64,000 nt of DNA from Candidatus Rifleibacteriota bacterium (GTDB lineage: Bacteria > Muiribacteriota > Ozemobacteria > Ozemobacterales > Ozemobacteraceae): the NCBI GenBank assembly GCA_018818125.1, contig JAHISQ010000048.1:1-64000 (forward strand), read 5' to 3'. The position numbers and the translations under genes are program-made. Below are positions 27,433 through 36,501 of this stretch, piece after piece. Below the pieces are notes generated by a model. That model saw only the letters and a program-made list of their open reading frames with translations. It did not search any database and was not told where the DNA came from. The first letter of the stretch is position 1. Each line of letters begins with the position of its first letter.

Positions 27433-27798
27433 ATGAATAAAAGAAAACAACAAAGTGGTTTTACCTTGGTGGAACTGATGATAGTTATCGCTATCATTGG
27501 CGTTCTGGCCGCGATTGCTATACCTAATTTTCGCCGTTCGCGCGAAATGGCGAGGCAGAACAAATGTTTTGAATTCTCGTCGCTTCTCAGCAGAACAGCA
27601 GAATTGTACAGTATCGAGCGAAAACAGTACCCTGCTGCAATCGAAGATCTTGCCCCGTTTTTAAGTGGTAATCGTATACCGCTCTGCCCAATTGATGGCA
27701 AGTATGAATGGGTAAAAGGCACTGAAGAGGGTCTGCCAAACGGCAAAAAAGTTTTCTGCTCACAGCACGGCTGCGCGACCGCTACCTGGGGCGCCTGA
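27433..27798 (+). CDS. Type IV pilin / pseudopilin
   Basis: A 121-residue prepilin with a short basic leader, cleavage site G9|F10, Glu at +5 (E14), and the standard helix TLVELMIVIAIIGVLAAIAI. The soluble part is small: an N-terminal Cys, an ELYSIERKQYP helix, LAPFLSG, PLCPIDGKYEW and VFCSQHG, with three or more cysteines likely forming disulfides. The start at 27433 is forced by the promoter, because the frame's earlier TTG lies upstream of the expected transcript start. It stands alone on the plus strand, facing a GerMN gene, and ends in a strong shared terminator. The C-terminal pattern recurs in the proteins at 5913 and 1-3231. Confidence 0.92.
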   Translation: MNKRKQQSGFTLVELMIVIAIIGVLAAIAIPNFRRSREMARQNKCFEFSSLLSRTAELYSIERKQYPAAIEDLAPFLSGNRIPLCPIDGKYEWVKGTEEGLPNGKKVFCSQHGCATATWGA

Positions 27799-27812
27799 CA
27801 AGCAAATAAAAA

Positions 27813-27846
27813 CCGGCGGTCTGTTACAGATGTAGCAGACCGCCGG
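27813..27846. terminator. Bidirectional terminator between convergent genes
   Basis: CCGGCGGTCTG (27813-27823) pairs perfectly with CAGACCGCCGG (27836-27846), with AAAA on the left and TTTT on the right, so it can serve both the pilin gene and the GerMN gene. Confidence 0.92.
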
Positions 27847-27865
27847 GTTTTCGGCGTTTTCTTTG

Positions 27866-28522
27866 TTATGATTTAGGGTCTGCCAGGTTTTCGAATCTGG
27901 TCAGGGCCTGTGAAATGTCGACATGCCCGTTGTTCCCAACCGGCTCACTGCCATTTATGAGAAAACGTACTTTTGCGCGTGGGTCAAGTTCTGTCAGCGA
28001 ATTAACCAGCGAGTAAACGCCTAGGACCTGCTCTGCTGCGCCCATGTTGGCGATGTTTGCGAATTCTTTGCTTAAGTCCACGATAAATGTGCCTGAATTG
28101 AAGAATATTCCGCGTAAAGTCGTACCCTTGGGAATAGGTTGATAGAGAGAGCTGCTCATTGGCCCTTCAAGAAGCGTTTCTACTATCTGGCGAGCCTGAG
28201 CTATAAGCATTGTGCGCTTACGGACTCTTCGCAACTCATATGTTAAAAGGTCTTTTCCTCTCTGACCAAAATAAATTTTCAGAGAATGAGCCTCTTCCTG
28301 TGGTATGAATTCTTCGGCGGCGGGTGCATTGGTGCCGCTTTCGATCTGTTGTGCCTGACTGGCAAGTGCCAGCTGTTGATTAGTCTGTGCAGCAATTTCC
28401 GGCAGAATTTTCCGAACGAATAAAAAGTATCCTGAAACAATTAAGCCGACCACAATCAGACCCATCAATACAAATAGTATTTTCTCCTGGTTGTGTCGGG
28501 TAGGTTTTCTCGTGTTGCCCAT
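27866..28522 (-). CDS. GerMN-domain membrane-anchored protein
   Basis: A 218-residue protein with one N-terminal membrane helix (ILFVLMGLIVVGLIVSGYFL), a coiled, Gln-rich linker, then a single GerMN domain (KIYFGQRGKDLL, IVETLLEGPMSSSLYQPIPK, FIVDLSKEFAN, VYSLVNSLTELDPRAKVRFL). The domain is named for the spore-germination protein GerM but is also found in non-sporulating bacteria next to cell-wall enzymes. It lies 10 bases after the AMIN amidase gene, consistent with a role in peptidoglycan hydrolysis at the inner membrane. Confidence 0.87.
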   Translation of the reverse strand: MGNTRKPTRHNQEKILFVLMGLIVVGLIVSGYFLFVRKILPEIAAQTNQQLALASQAQQIESGTNAPAAEEFIPQEEAHSLKIYFGQRGKDLLTYELRRVRKRTMLIAQARQIVETLLEGPMSSSLYQPIPKGTTLRGIFFNSGTFIVDLSKEFANIANMGAAEQVLGVYSLVNSLTELDPRAKVRFLINGSEPVGNNGHVDISQALTRFENLADPKS

Positions 28523-28532
28523 TTGGTTCTCC

Positions 28533-30134
28533 CTACTGGTTAATGACTATGCCGTTAAAAAAGTCTATGACCGCATTTGCTATCGATTGCGCAACTGCTT
28601 TGCGATACTTGTCGCTGATCAGGTTCTTTCCCTCGGTGGGGTCGGAAAGCATGCCGGTTTCTACAACAACTGCCGGAATTGTAATAAATTGCAGTGGCAG
28701 CAAAGGAAGTTCTTTTACGCCTCGGCTTTCAACCTTAATGTGTTGTATCAGGCGCTCATTGGCTTTGCGCGCGAGAAAGACGCTCAGGTCAAAACGTGTG
28801 TTTTTCAGCCATTCATGGTAAACAGCATCATAGCTGAGTCCTTGTGCTGATTCATCAACAAATGTGCCTTTTTTACCGTAGGAATAGCATGCTATTCCTG
28901 CTTTTGTTGTGTCAGAAGATCCACCCAGATGCAAAGAGATATACAAATCGCCGCCATGACGATTGGCAATACCCAGGCGTTGTGATGATGAAATGTCGAC
29001 GTCAGAGGTTCTGGTCAGGATTGCTTTTAACCCAGATGTTTCGAGACAGGCTTTGAGGTGTTGAGCAATTGCCAGATTTATCAACTTCTCTTCAGGTCGT
29101 CCCTCAAATACAAAGCCCTTGTCAGTGCCGCCGTGACCTGGGTCTATGATTATGGTGCGTCCTCTGAATTCCTGTTTGTTGAGACTTGCGGCTGTTACTT
29201 CGATGTTGATCTCTGGAGCAGTTTCCATTTTGGTTGTTTCTGTCGCTTTGGCTGATTGCGGAGCCGCAGCGGAAGTCGCTAGGGGAGCGCTAGCGACAAG
29301 GGTTGCCGGAGCAGTAGCCAATTGTTGCTCATTTGATGCGGCAAACGAAATTATCATTCGGAAGGGGCCACCGACTGTTTCGATAGTTGGAGTTTTATCT
29401 CTCTGATTAAGGTAGAAGCTCAAAATCAGGCCTTTGCGATCTGGGCCGCTGTTAATATCAAGCTTTTTGATATCTCGGCCCTCCGGGTTCGATCGCTGTG
29501 TTGGCACCAGATTGCGGCAACCAGAGATGGACAGGCGATAAAGACCGTCTTTGAATTCGGTTTGATAAGTGATGATGTCATTGAACTCAAGCACGATCCG
29601 CGTGTGGTCTTCGCGAACACTGTGTCTGAGGGCGACCAGAATCGCTTCGTCGTTGGCCTGTGTCGCCGTAGTTATCGCTACTTGTTTTGGTGCAACTGAA
29701 GGGGCCTGCGTTATTGCAATGGGCTGCCCTATTATGGGTTGTGACGGTGGTTGAGATGTTTGCTGTACAAGGATTTGCGGAGCTGCTGTCTTAAGAGCAG
29801 CAGTACCTTCTGACGGCAGAAAAAAACGATTTAGCGCGGCTGCCGGCACCATGATCTGCCCCTGCTGTATCTTGGCCGGCGCTGCCATTTGTATTTCCGA
29901 GTCATTAACTATAGCTGTTGTGTTATCCACTGTCAGTCTAACTGTTTTAAGCCCTTGACGCATTACCAGAATTCTTTGAATTGGAAACCATTGGTAGGCT
30001 ATTCCCTGTGATTCAGCAAAGCTACGGGCGCTTATATATCCATCCTGTGCCTGACCGGCCACGCCAGCCAGCACCAGAATTGCCGTAACAACAGCCAGAA
30101 ATTGTATTTTGCTTCGCTGCAATTTAGCCAACAT
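28533..30134 (-). CDS. N-acetylmuramoyl-L-alanine amidase with AMIN domain
   Basis: Zinc enzyme cutting the stem peptide from peptidoglycan in the periplasm. Signal peptide (FLAVVTAILVLAGVAGQA), then a region like the copper-amine-oxidase N domain (residues about 30-110), an AMIN targeting domain (about 165-265, with HTRIVLEFNDIITYQTEFKD), a Thr/Ala-rich linker, and the Amidase_3 catalytic domain (about 330-525) with IIIDPGHGGTDKG, an EEKLINLAIA metal glutamate, ANRHGGDLYISLHLGGSSD and VVVETGMLSDP. All zinc ligands are present. It overlaps the smpB stop by one base. Confidence 0.93.
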   Translation of the reverse strand: MLAKLQRSKIQFLAVVTAILVLAGVAGQAQDGYISARSFAESQGIAYQWFPIQRILVMRQGLKTVRLTVDNTTAIVNDSEIQMAAPAKIQQGQIMVPAAALNRFFLPSEGTAALKTAAPQILVQQTSQPPSQPIIGQPIAITQAPSVAPKQVAITTATQANDEAILVALRHSVREDHTRIVLEFNDIITYQTEFKDGLYRLSISGCRNLVPTQRSNPEGRDIKKLDINSGPDRKGLILSFYLNQRDKTPTIETVGGPFRMIISFAASNEQQLATAPATLVASAPLATSAAAPQSAKATETTKMETAPEINIEVTAASLNKQEFRGRTIIIDPGHGGTDKGFVFEGRPEEKLINLAIAQHLKACLETSGLKAILTRTSDVDISSSQRLGIANRHGGDLYISLHLGGSSDTTKAGIACYSYGKKGTFVDESAQGLSYDAVYHEWLKNTRFDLSVFLARKANERLIQHIKVESRGVKELPLLPLQFITIPAVVVETGMLSDPTEGKNLISDKYRKAVAQSIANAVIDFFNGIVINQ

Positions 30135-30610
30135 CAGTAGCGCCCTCCCAATTCTCTGTCTATGTCACGTTTTGCGTCTTTTTTCTGCAGGGCTTCACGC
30201 TTGTCGTATTTGGCCTTGCCTTTTACCAGTGCAAGCTCAACCTTAACCTTGCCGTCCTTGAAATAGACTTTCAACGGAACAATAGTCATTCCGCTGGTTC
30301 TTACTTTGTTGCCCCATTTGATGATTTCGATTTTGTGGGCCAACAGCCTTCTCTTTCGCTCAGGCTCATGGTCGAGTCTGTTAGAGAAAGGGTTTGAGCC
30401 AATGTGCATATCGTAAAGCCATAACTCGCCTCCGATTTCTTCCGCATAAGAGTCTTTCAGAGTTACCTTTCCTTCGCGGCAGGGGCGCAGTTCTGAACCA
30501 ACGAGAGAGATGCCCACTTCAAGTCGTTCGATAATAAAATAATCAAAATGCGCCTTGCGATTGGCGGCAATGATTTTCTGCCCGTCATCTTGCTGTTTTT
30601 TTGAACTCAA
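30134..30610 (-). CDS. smpB: SsrA-binding protein (trans-translation)
   Basis: Binds tmRNA and delivers it to stalled ribosomes. The start is a TTG at 30610 behind AGGTGA; no in-frame ATG lies nearby. The 158-residue protein has ANRKAHFDYFIIERLEVGIS near the N-terminus, GKVTLKDSYAEE, and the basic ending KGKAKYDKREALQKKDAKRD. The stretch SELRPCREG replaces the more usual TEVKSLRxG. The start lies inside the end of the upstream TPR gene (26-base overlap). The tmRNA gene is not in the window. Confidence 0.93.
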   Translation of the reverse strand: MSSKKQQDDGQKIIAANRKAHFDYFIIERLEVGISLVGSELRPCREGKVTLKDSYAEEIGGELWLYDMHIGSNPFSNRLDHEPERKRRLLAHKIEIIKWGNKVRTSGMTIVPLKVYFKDGKVKVELALVKGKAKYDKREALQKKDAKRDIDRELGGRY

Positions 30611-31652
30611 TCAGGTCACCTGCTTTCACTCCTGGGCCGAACTCTTTGCGAATCAGGGCCCAGCTGGTATTTTTATAGACTTTGGTCAGTAGTAATTCTG
30701 CCGATGAGAGATCGGGCGTGCGCCCAAGCACTACTCCAGTGTCTGGGTCGGTTAGCGGACCGCCAGCCTCGAATGCACGCAGACTTAGGCTGTATTCATC
30801 AGAAAGACTCAGGCCTTCCTGCATGCCAACGTTGACTATTACCTGCCCATCAACTCTCTTGATAATCTTGCCTGCGGCTACGACATTATGATTGCTTTGT
30901 GCTTTGAATATGCTGCGCATTTTTTCGAACTCAGAAAGCCCGGAAAACCGCTTTTGTTGCACCATCAGCAGAGGTTGTGCGACATAGTCCATGTTGGCTG
31001 TGATCATGCGTTCAAAGCCTTCCTTGAAATGGTCAAGACTGACATCGCTTTTGCTCATCAGATCTCGATAAAATTTAACACTTGCCTGCTTTTCGCCCTT
31101 ATCCCATAGTAATCTGGCAAGTTGCAGGACATACTGGTGATTGCCGCCATAAAGCTCGACAGCTTGACGAATCTCGACTTCAGCGCCATCCCAATGGCCC
31201 TGGTCAAGTAAATAAATACCTTTTAAAAAGGCTTCCCTGGCTTGCTTCGCCTGCACCGTAGTGCGCAGCATCTGCGGATAAGATGGATATTCGTTGTTCT
31301 GTATTGACAATGCAATTCGTCGATCTTTGATCAACTGACTCAGGCGTTCAACTTCTTCCCAATGAAAAATAGCATCGTCGAGGCGTCCCTGTTCACGATA
31401 CAGTTTTCCCAGCCAGTAATGCGCTTTTATCAGGTTGGGTTCTTGGCGCAGAGCTTCTATAAAACAGTCCTCAGCAGTCTGAAAAAGACCTTTTCGATAA
31501 TTCTGGTAACCGTCTTCGTAGGCGTTAAGCGCTTGATCTGTTGCAGTGTGACTGTCTGAGGCGAATGGAGAGTTGGTCGCCAGAACAGGGAGAACTGTAA
31601 GCAGCATGGTAATGAGTATAGCTGCCCGGCATAATTTGCTGGCAAAAAGCAT
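30585..31652 (-). CDS. TPR protein with FlgT-C-like domain, exported
   Basis: A 355-residue protein with a signal peptide (AAILITMLLTVLPVLA). Tetratricopeptide repeats occupy about residues 45-110 and 145-220 (YQNYRKGLFQTAEDCFIEAL, FLKGIYLLDQGHWDGAEVEI). The C-terminal 100 residues (GKIIKRVDGQVIVNVGMQEG, LSLSDEYSLSLR) resemble the C-terminal domain of the flagellar outer-membrane protein FlgT, though this is a loose similarity. It overlaps smpB by 26 bases and would be co-transcribed with it. Function is otherwise unknown. Confidence 0.78.
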   Translation of the reverse strand: MLFASKLCRAAILITMLLTVLPVLATNSPFASDSHTATDQALNAYEDGYQNYRKGLFQTAEDCFIEALRQEPNLIKAHYWLGKLYREQGRLDDAIFHWEEVERLSQLIKDRRIALSIQNNEYPSYPQMLRTTVQAKQAREAFLKGIYLLDQGHWDGAEVEIRQAVELYGGNHQYVLQLARLLWDKGEKQASVKFYRDLMSKSDVSLDHFKEGFERMITANMDYVAQPLLMVQQKRFSGLSEFEKMRSIFKAQSNHNVVAAGKIIKRVDGQVIVNVGMQEGLSLSDEYSLSLRAFEAGGPLTDPDTGVVLGRTPDLSSAELLLTKVYKNTSWALIRKEFGPGVKAGDLIEFKKTAR

Positions 31653-31727
31653 CTGGTCAGTCTCCGTCAGACAGAATAAGATTCATCTAACATATCGGCA
31701 TATCTACCGGATGGTTTGAGAAATGCT

Positions 31728-32396
31728 TTATTGTGCTGACAGGTATTTGATCGGGTTGATGTAGTGCCTGCCTGAAAATACTGAAAAATGCAGGTGTGGG
31801 CCGGTTGCGCGGCCAGAACTGCCAACTGTTCCGATGATGTTACCGCGTTTGACTCTTTGTCCTTTGATGCACTTTAATTTGTGCATGTGTCCAAAATAAA
31901 GCATTTTTCCATCGCCAGTGCGAATCTTTACCAGGCGGCCAAGAAGCCCGGCGTATGCGGCACAGACTACGATTCCATCGGTTGGACAAACAATGTTTGT
32001 GCCCAGTCGAGCCTTGATGTCTATGCCGTTGTGAAAAGAATTTCTTTTGGTAACCGGGTGTCGGCGCATGCCAAAGGCTGAAGAAATTGCACCTTTGACC
32101 GGCCAGTCTTTGCTGGCGACAATTTTTTTACTGGTTACACTGACAATTTTGTATGTTCGAGAGACCGGTTGCAGCCTGGTTCTTAGGTCTTCTGCGCGTT
32201 CGACAGCATTAGCCAAAAGTTGCCTGGCCGGGAGCCAGAAATTAAAATTCTCTTTGACGGGTGCGTAAAAAGAGGCACTAAGCTCAAGGGCCTCTGAATC
32301 ATTTACAGGAACAATCAACTGCAAAAGCACCAGGGCAAGCAGAATAATCAGTGCGCGACTGCGGTTGGTGAGGGGCTTTATTTCAGAAGCTGTCAT
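31728..32396 (-). CDS. M23-family metallopeptidase (LytM-like)
   Basis: A 222-residue envelope endopeptidase predicted to cut peptide cross-links of peptidoglycan. An N-terminal membrane or signal segment (ALIILLALVLLQLIVPVN) leads to a short linker and the M23 domain: AISSAFGMRRHP, the zinc-binding HNGIDI, GIVVCAAYAGLLG, YFGHMHKL and the second zinc motif GPHLHFSV. The core ligands are all present. It follows rho by six bases. Degraded versus active status is not in doubt from the motifs. Confidence 0.93.
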   Translation of the reverse strand: MTASEIKPLTNRSRALIILLALVLLQLIVPVNDSEALELSASFYAPVKENFNFWLPARQLLANAVERAEDLRTRLQPVSRTYKIVSVTSKKIVASKDWPVKGAISSAFGMRRHPVTKRNSFHNGIDIKARLGTNIVCPTDGIVVCAAYAGLLGRLVKIRTGDGKMLYFGHMHKLKCIKGQRVKRGNIIGTVGSSGRATGPHLHFSVFSGRHYINPIKYLSAQ

Positions 32397-32402
32397 TAAT
32401 CG

Positions 32403-33692
32403 TCAGTCGCTGCCTTTGCCGGTTGAACTCTTGTAGTTCGGATTGATCAGGTTGAGAAATTCGCGGTTATCTTTGGTGTTCGAAATGCCTTTGACCAGCA
32501 TTTCGACAACATCCTGAGAACTCTTGTCTTCGAAAGCGCGGCGCAGGATGATAATTTTCTTAAGATCTTCAGCGTCCATGAGCAGCTCTTCTTTGCGAGT
32601 GCCTGACATCTTAACGTCTATACACGGAAAAATTCTTTTGTTAAACAGTTTGCGATCAAGGTGAAGCTCCATGTTGCCGGTGCCCTTGAACTCTTCAAAG
32701 ATTACTTCGTCCATTTTTGAGCCGGTTTCAATCAGGGCTGTTGCAATAACAGTAAGACTACCACCATGCTCGATTTTTCGTGCTGCACCAAGAAAACGCT
32801 TGGGTTTATGTAGTGCGAAAGGGTTGACACCACCAGAAAGTGTCTGACCAGCTGATGGCATCGAGATGTTGTAAGCTCGCGCCAGTCTGGTGATAGAGTC
32901 GAGCAGAATCACAACATCGCGACCAAGCTCAACATGGCGTTTGGCCTTTTCGAGGATCAACTCAGAAACCTTAATATGGTTGGTGATGTGTTCGTCAAAA
33001 GTTGAGGCAACAACTTCGGCATCGACCGAGCGGCGCATATCGGTAACTTCTTCGGGGCGCTCGTCGATGAGCAGAATAAGCATGAGAACTTCTGGATGGT
33101 TCGCAGTTATCGCATTGGCCACCTGCTTGAGCAGCGTCGTCTTTCCGGCCTTTGGAGGTGCCACGATCAGGCCACGCTGACCTTTTCCAATCGGGCAGAT
33201 CAGATCAAAGACACGGGTCGAAACGTCGGCATCGCCGGTTTCGAGTCTGAAGCGTTCAGATGGGAAAACTGGTATGCCGTCTTCAAAACTGACGCGCTCG
33301 CGTAAACGCTCGATGCTAACGCCATTAACCGCTTCTATGCGCAGCAGAGCGTGATAGCTCTCGTCATCTTTGGGCAATCGAACCTGGGCGACGATGGTGT
33401 CGCCGTTCATTAGCCCATAGCGCTTGATCTGCGAGGGTGAAACATAAACGTCGTCATCATTCTGCACGTAACTTCTGGTTCTGATAAAACCATAGCCCTC
33501 GGGCATAATATCAAGAGTGCCTTCAGAAAGAGCAAGCCCCTGTTCTTTAAGTTGTTCTTTCAGAATGACTCGGATCAGATCCTGCTTTTTCATTTTTTCA
33601 GTGTTCTCAAGATTCATTGTCTTGGCAACAGCTTTGATGCTTTTTACAGGTTCTTCACAGAGTTGAAGATAGGTGAAGGATGGTTTTTCCAA
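32403..33692 (-). CDS. rho: Transcription termination factor Rho
   Basis: RNA-dependent hexameric helicase that ends transcription. The start is the TTG at 33692, eight bases behind AAAGGA; the frame is open nine codons further upstream. The protein (429 residues) has the N-terminal helical domain, an RNA-binding cold-shock-like domain ([20 protein letters not shown]), and the ATPase core with [14 protein letters not shown] (Walker A), [15 protein letters not shown], and [13 protein letters not shown]. It lies directly after flgJ in the same direction, 53 bases apart. Confidence 0.96.
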   Translation of the reverse strand: MEKPSFTYLQLCEEPVKSIKAVAKTMNLENTEKMKKQDLIRVILKEQLKEQGLALSEGTLDIMPEGYGFIRTRSYVQNDDDVYVSPSQIKRYGLMNGDTIVAQVRLPKDDESYHALLRIEAVNGVSIERLRERVSFEDGIPVFPSERFRLETGDADVSTRVFDLICPIGKGQRGLIVAPPKAGKTTLLKQVANAITANHPEVLMLILLIDERPEEVTDMRRSVDAEVVASTFDEHITNHIKVSELILEKAKRHVELGRDVVILLDSITRLARAYNISMPSAGQTLSGGVNPFALHKPKRFLGAARKIEHGGSLTVIATALIETGSKMDEVIFEEFKGTGNMELHLDRKLFNKRIFPCIDVKMSGTRKEELLMDAEDLKKIIILRRAFEDKSSQDVVEMLVKGISNTKDNREFLNLINPNYKSSTGKGSD

Positions 33693-33745
33693 AATAGCGT
33701 TCCTTTCAAGGAATAACAAAGAAATATCCGGGGCACGCCCGGTTG

Positions 33746-34051
33746 TCAGCGAGATTTAGGGGGCACAATTCCGCGCGAAAGTTGCATGTAGAGTATATCT
33801 CCAAGACCGATACTCATGGTTTTCGCTCTTTCCTGGTCAAGCATGTCGGCAAATATTTCTTCTGCCTGCCCACCGTTAATCATTCCGGTCTTATTTACTG
33901 TTTTTCGCATTTCTTTCAACATCTGGTGCATAAAGATAGATTCAAAATCAGAACAGGCGTTTTTAAGCTTGCCGAGTTCCTTCTTTTTGGCTTCAGGAAG
34001 CTCAGCGACTCTGTCTTTTTGCAATGCCGGGCTGAGGTAGAAACTGCTCAT
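33746..34051 (-). CDS. flgJ: Flagellar rod-binding protein, FlgJ N-terminal domain only
   Basis: A 101-residue protein matching the rod-capping domain of FlgJ: ACSDFESIFMHQMLKEMRKT, GGQAEEIFADMLDQE. It guides rod assembly in the periplasm. The C-terminal muramidase domain of gammaproteobacterial FlgJ is absent, as in many phyla, so hole-making in peptidoglycan would need a separate hydrolase; the M23 gene lies two genes away. It sits six bases after the TPR gene, downstream of flgI. Confidence 0.9.
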   Translation of the reverse strand: MSSFYLSPALQKDRVAELPEAKKKELGKLKNACSDFESIFMHQMLKEMRKTVNKTGMINGGQAEEIFADMLDQERAKTMSIGLGDILYMQLSRGIVPPKSR

Positions 34052-34057
34052 TTATTA

Positions 34058-34906
34058 TTAGATTCCTAGTTGAGATTTGACTTTACTGAAGCGTTGATTG
34101 TGGGGTTCTAGAGCAATAGCCTTCTGTACATTTTCGCGGGCTTCTGAATGGCTACCGAGGGCGTGTTGCACTTCTGCAAGAGAACAGAAAGCATCGGCGT
34201 CGCTGTATAGCATGCCAAAGCTGTAATGGTAGTCAACGTCTTCGGTGTCGTATTCAACAGCTTTTTCGAGGTGCTTGAGAGCTTCGGTCAGGTTGCCTAT
34301 AATAAAATACGAGCGGCCAATATAGTAATGACCTTCAGCAAATCGTTTTTTTACGGCGACCAGATCTCCATATCGTCCGATGACCTTGTTGAATAGCCTT
34401 GTCGCTTTTTCGGTTTCTCCTAACATGTTGTAGGCACATGCAAGTGTAAAACTCGACATTATATCTTCTGGGTTGGCTTCAATAGCTCTGTTAAGATTGG
34501 TAATGGCTTCTTCAAGTTCGCCGCGCATCATGAGTATCCGGCCGATATGTCCGTAAATCTCTGTATGCGATGGCTTGAGCTGAAGAGCTTTTTGCAGATA
34601 CTCCAAGGCTTCTTCATAGCGGCCAAGGTGGGCCAGAGAACAGCCCAGGTCGAAATTTGAGTTTTGATTGTTTGGGGCGAGTTCAAGAGAGCGAGTGTAG
34701 GCGTCAACTGCTTTTTTAACCAGGCCCATTTTCATTAAATAATCGCCGAGCTTATTGTGAGCCTGGGCAAATTCTGGGTCTATAGCTATGGCTTTTTTTA
34801 TTTCTACCACGGCTTGGTCGAGCTTGCCGCACATCGAAAGTGATATGGAGCTGTCTAAGTGCTGATTAGCACGATCCCTGTCCTCTATTGAAATTGGTGC
34901 AACCAT
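34058..34906 (-). CDS. Cytoplasmic TPR-repeat protein
   Basis: Start at the ATG at 34906, after GAGGT; a GTG at 34924 is possible. The 282 residues are almost entirely tetratricopeptide repeats, about seven (ALSLARY-free blocks such as FAQAHNKLGDYLMKMGLVKK, NSNFDLGCSLAHLGRYEEAL), with no signal peptide or membrane segment. It lies between flgI and flgJ in the flagellar gene series, so a role in assembly or chaperoning is possible by position only. Confidence 0.83.
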   Translation of the reverse strand: MVAPISIEDRDRANQHLDSSISLSMCGKLDQAVVEIKKAIAIDPEFAQAHNKLGDYLMKMGLVKKAVDAYTRSLELAPNNQNSNFDLGCSLAHLGRYEEALEYLQKALQLKPSHTEIYGHIGRILMMRGELEEAITNLNRAIEANPEDIMSSFTLACAYNMLGETEKATRLFNKVIGRYGDLVAVKKRFAEGHYYIGRSYFIIGNLTEALKHLEKAVEYDTEDVDYHYSFGMLYSDADAFCSLAEVQHALGSHSEARENVQKAIALEPHNQRFSKVKSQLGI

Positions 34907-35035
34907 AATTGTTGGAAACCTCACATGGGGTAATCTTGTCTGTTACGATAAAATCAAGACGTTGCCAAATTATTAACATATTCTGATGCAAAATAGCAAG
35001 GAAATCATGAAAAAAAGCGAAAAAGTCAAGTTCGC

Positions 35036-36142
35036 TTACATTATTTTGAGCTCACCATGCAGTGCACCGGCTGCGTTAACTGCCTGAAATATTGCGATAA
35101 GATCTTTGGGGGTAGCGCCAACTGCGTTGAGAGCTGCAACCAGGTCGTCTACCGTTGTCTCACCCTGCACTGCGACCATGCTTCCCTGGGTCTGGTTGCG
35201 TTTGGCTGCGGCATTGTTGTTCTGTCCCTGATCGTCAATCTGGATCTTGATGCCGTTGTGCGATATTACAACTTTGCTGATGCGAACGTTGCTGCCAACA
35301 ATCACTGTGCCGGTGCGCTCGTTGATCACCACGCGGTTTGGTTCGTCGATCGACAGTGGCAGATTCTCAATGTTGGCGGCAAAACTTACCGGATCTTCAG
35401 ACATGCTTGATGGCACACGAATTTCGATATGGCCGGGGTTGATAATTGTTGCCCAGCCAATTCCGTAACGCCGATCAACAGCTTCTTTGACCTTGCGAGT
35501 TAGAATTGTATCCTTTTCCTGTAGCAGAACGCTGAACTTGCCGCTGCGGGCAAATGTGTCATCGACGCCACGCTCCATTATCGCGCCGTTAGGGATATAA
35601 CCAACGGTAAGATGATTTTTCTGGCCTGCAGTTGCGGCTGCGCCGCCAGCACCGCCTGATTCAAATCCACCGATCGAAATTTTTCCCTGACCGACAGCAT
35701 AAACCTGGCCATCGCCACCCTTAAGAAGTGTGGGTAAAAGCACGCCACCCTGCAAACTCTTGGCATCGCCGATGGAACTGATTGTGATGTCGAAAGGCTC
35801 TCCAGCTCGACCGTAAGACGGCAGCATGCCGGTTACTATTACTGCTGCTACGTTTTTGCTCTGAATCTGACCGGTTGTCAGCTCAATGCCCATGTTTTGC
35901 AGCATGCCGCGGGTCATTTCAATGCTCATTTCACTCTTGTCGCCAGTGCCGTTAAGACCGGTAACCAGGCCATAGCCAAGTATCTGATACTCCCGGTTTC
36001 CGCTCAGACGAGAAATGTCTTTGAGCCGAACCTGCGCCTGCGCCAGCAGAACACTATGTGAGCCTGTTGCTAAAACTAAAATACTGGCAAATGCAAAAAC
36101 CAGAATAGATTTGATACGCTTTGATCTGTTTGCTTCCATCAC
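35036..36142 (-). CDS. flgI: Flagellar P-ring protein FlgI
   Basis: Forms the periplasmic peptidoglycan ring around the rod. A signal peptide (ILVFAFASILVLATGSHSVL) is followed by the family opening VRLKDISRLSGNREYQILGY and GLVTGLNGTGDK, then VTGMLPSYGRAGEPFDITIS and the conserved C-terminal region ending GALHGELKIM. Length 368 is normal. Its usual upstream neighbour flgH lies beyond the plus-strand pilin cluster, so the series is interrupted here. Confidence 0.96.
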   Translation of the reverse strand: MMEANRSKRIKSILVFAFASILVLATGSHSVLLAQAQVRLKDISRLSGNREYQILGYGLVTGLNGTGDKSEMSIEMTRGMLQNMGIELTTGQIQSKNVAAVIVTGMLPSYGRAGEPFDITISSIGDAKSLQGGVLLPTLLKGGDGQVYAVGQGKISIGGFESGGAGGAAATAGQKNHLTVGYIPNGAIMERGVDDTFARSGKFSVLLQEKDTILTRKVKEAVDRRYGIGWATIINPGHIEIRVPSSMSEDPVSFAANIENLPLSIDEPNRVVINERTGTVIVGSNVRISKVVISHNGIKIQIDDQGQNNNAAAKRNQTQGSMVAVQGETTVDDLVAALNAVGATPKDLIAIFQAVNAAGALHGELKIM

Positions 36143-36501
36143 ACTCTTCCTGTTTTTTTATTGCCCGGAAATCAGGCTCCAGTAATTATATCGGCATTTT
36201 GCTCTCCGTTGTTTAGGATACTTTTTTCAGGAACTGGATAGTCAGGAATTATCACCGTTTTTACGTAATGGTAATCAGGCAAAAAGCTAGATCATCTGTG
36301 ATATTGTGAGTTTTGCCAATCTCAATAGCATGAAGACTGTGGTTAGGTTCTATGAAAAAGCTTGGCATTGCGATTTTAATCACCCTTAAAGAAGACTTTT
36401 TTGAAACTATTTGTAACTTTCATGAAACTTTTTTAAGTTAGGGGGAGTATATTGTACAGATAGAGAAAATAGAAGTATTAGAGAAAACTGCGGAGGTTAA
36501 T
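36143..36501. other. Divergent intergenic region, flgI / pilin cluster
   Basis: 359 A/T-rich bases between flgI (minus) and the secreted-protein gene (plus). TATATT (36448-36453) lies 50 bases before the plus-strand ATG, but no good -35 box is at the right distance, and GGAGG sits six bases before the ATG. No small gene or RNA fold was identified. An activator-dependent or alternative-sigma promoter is possible. Confidence 0.4.
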
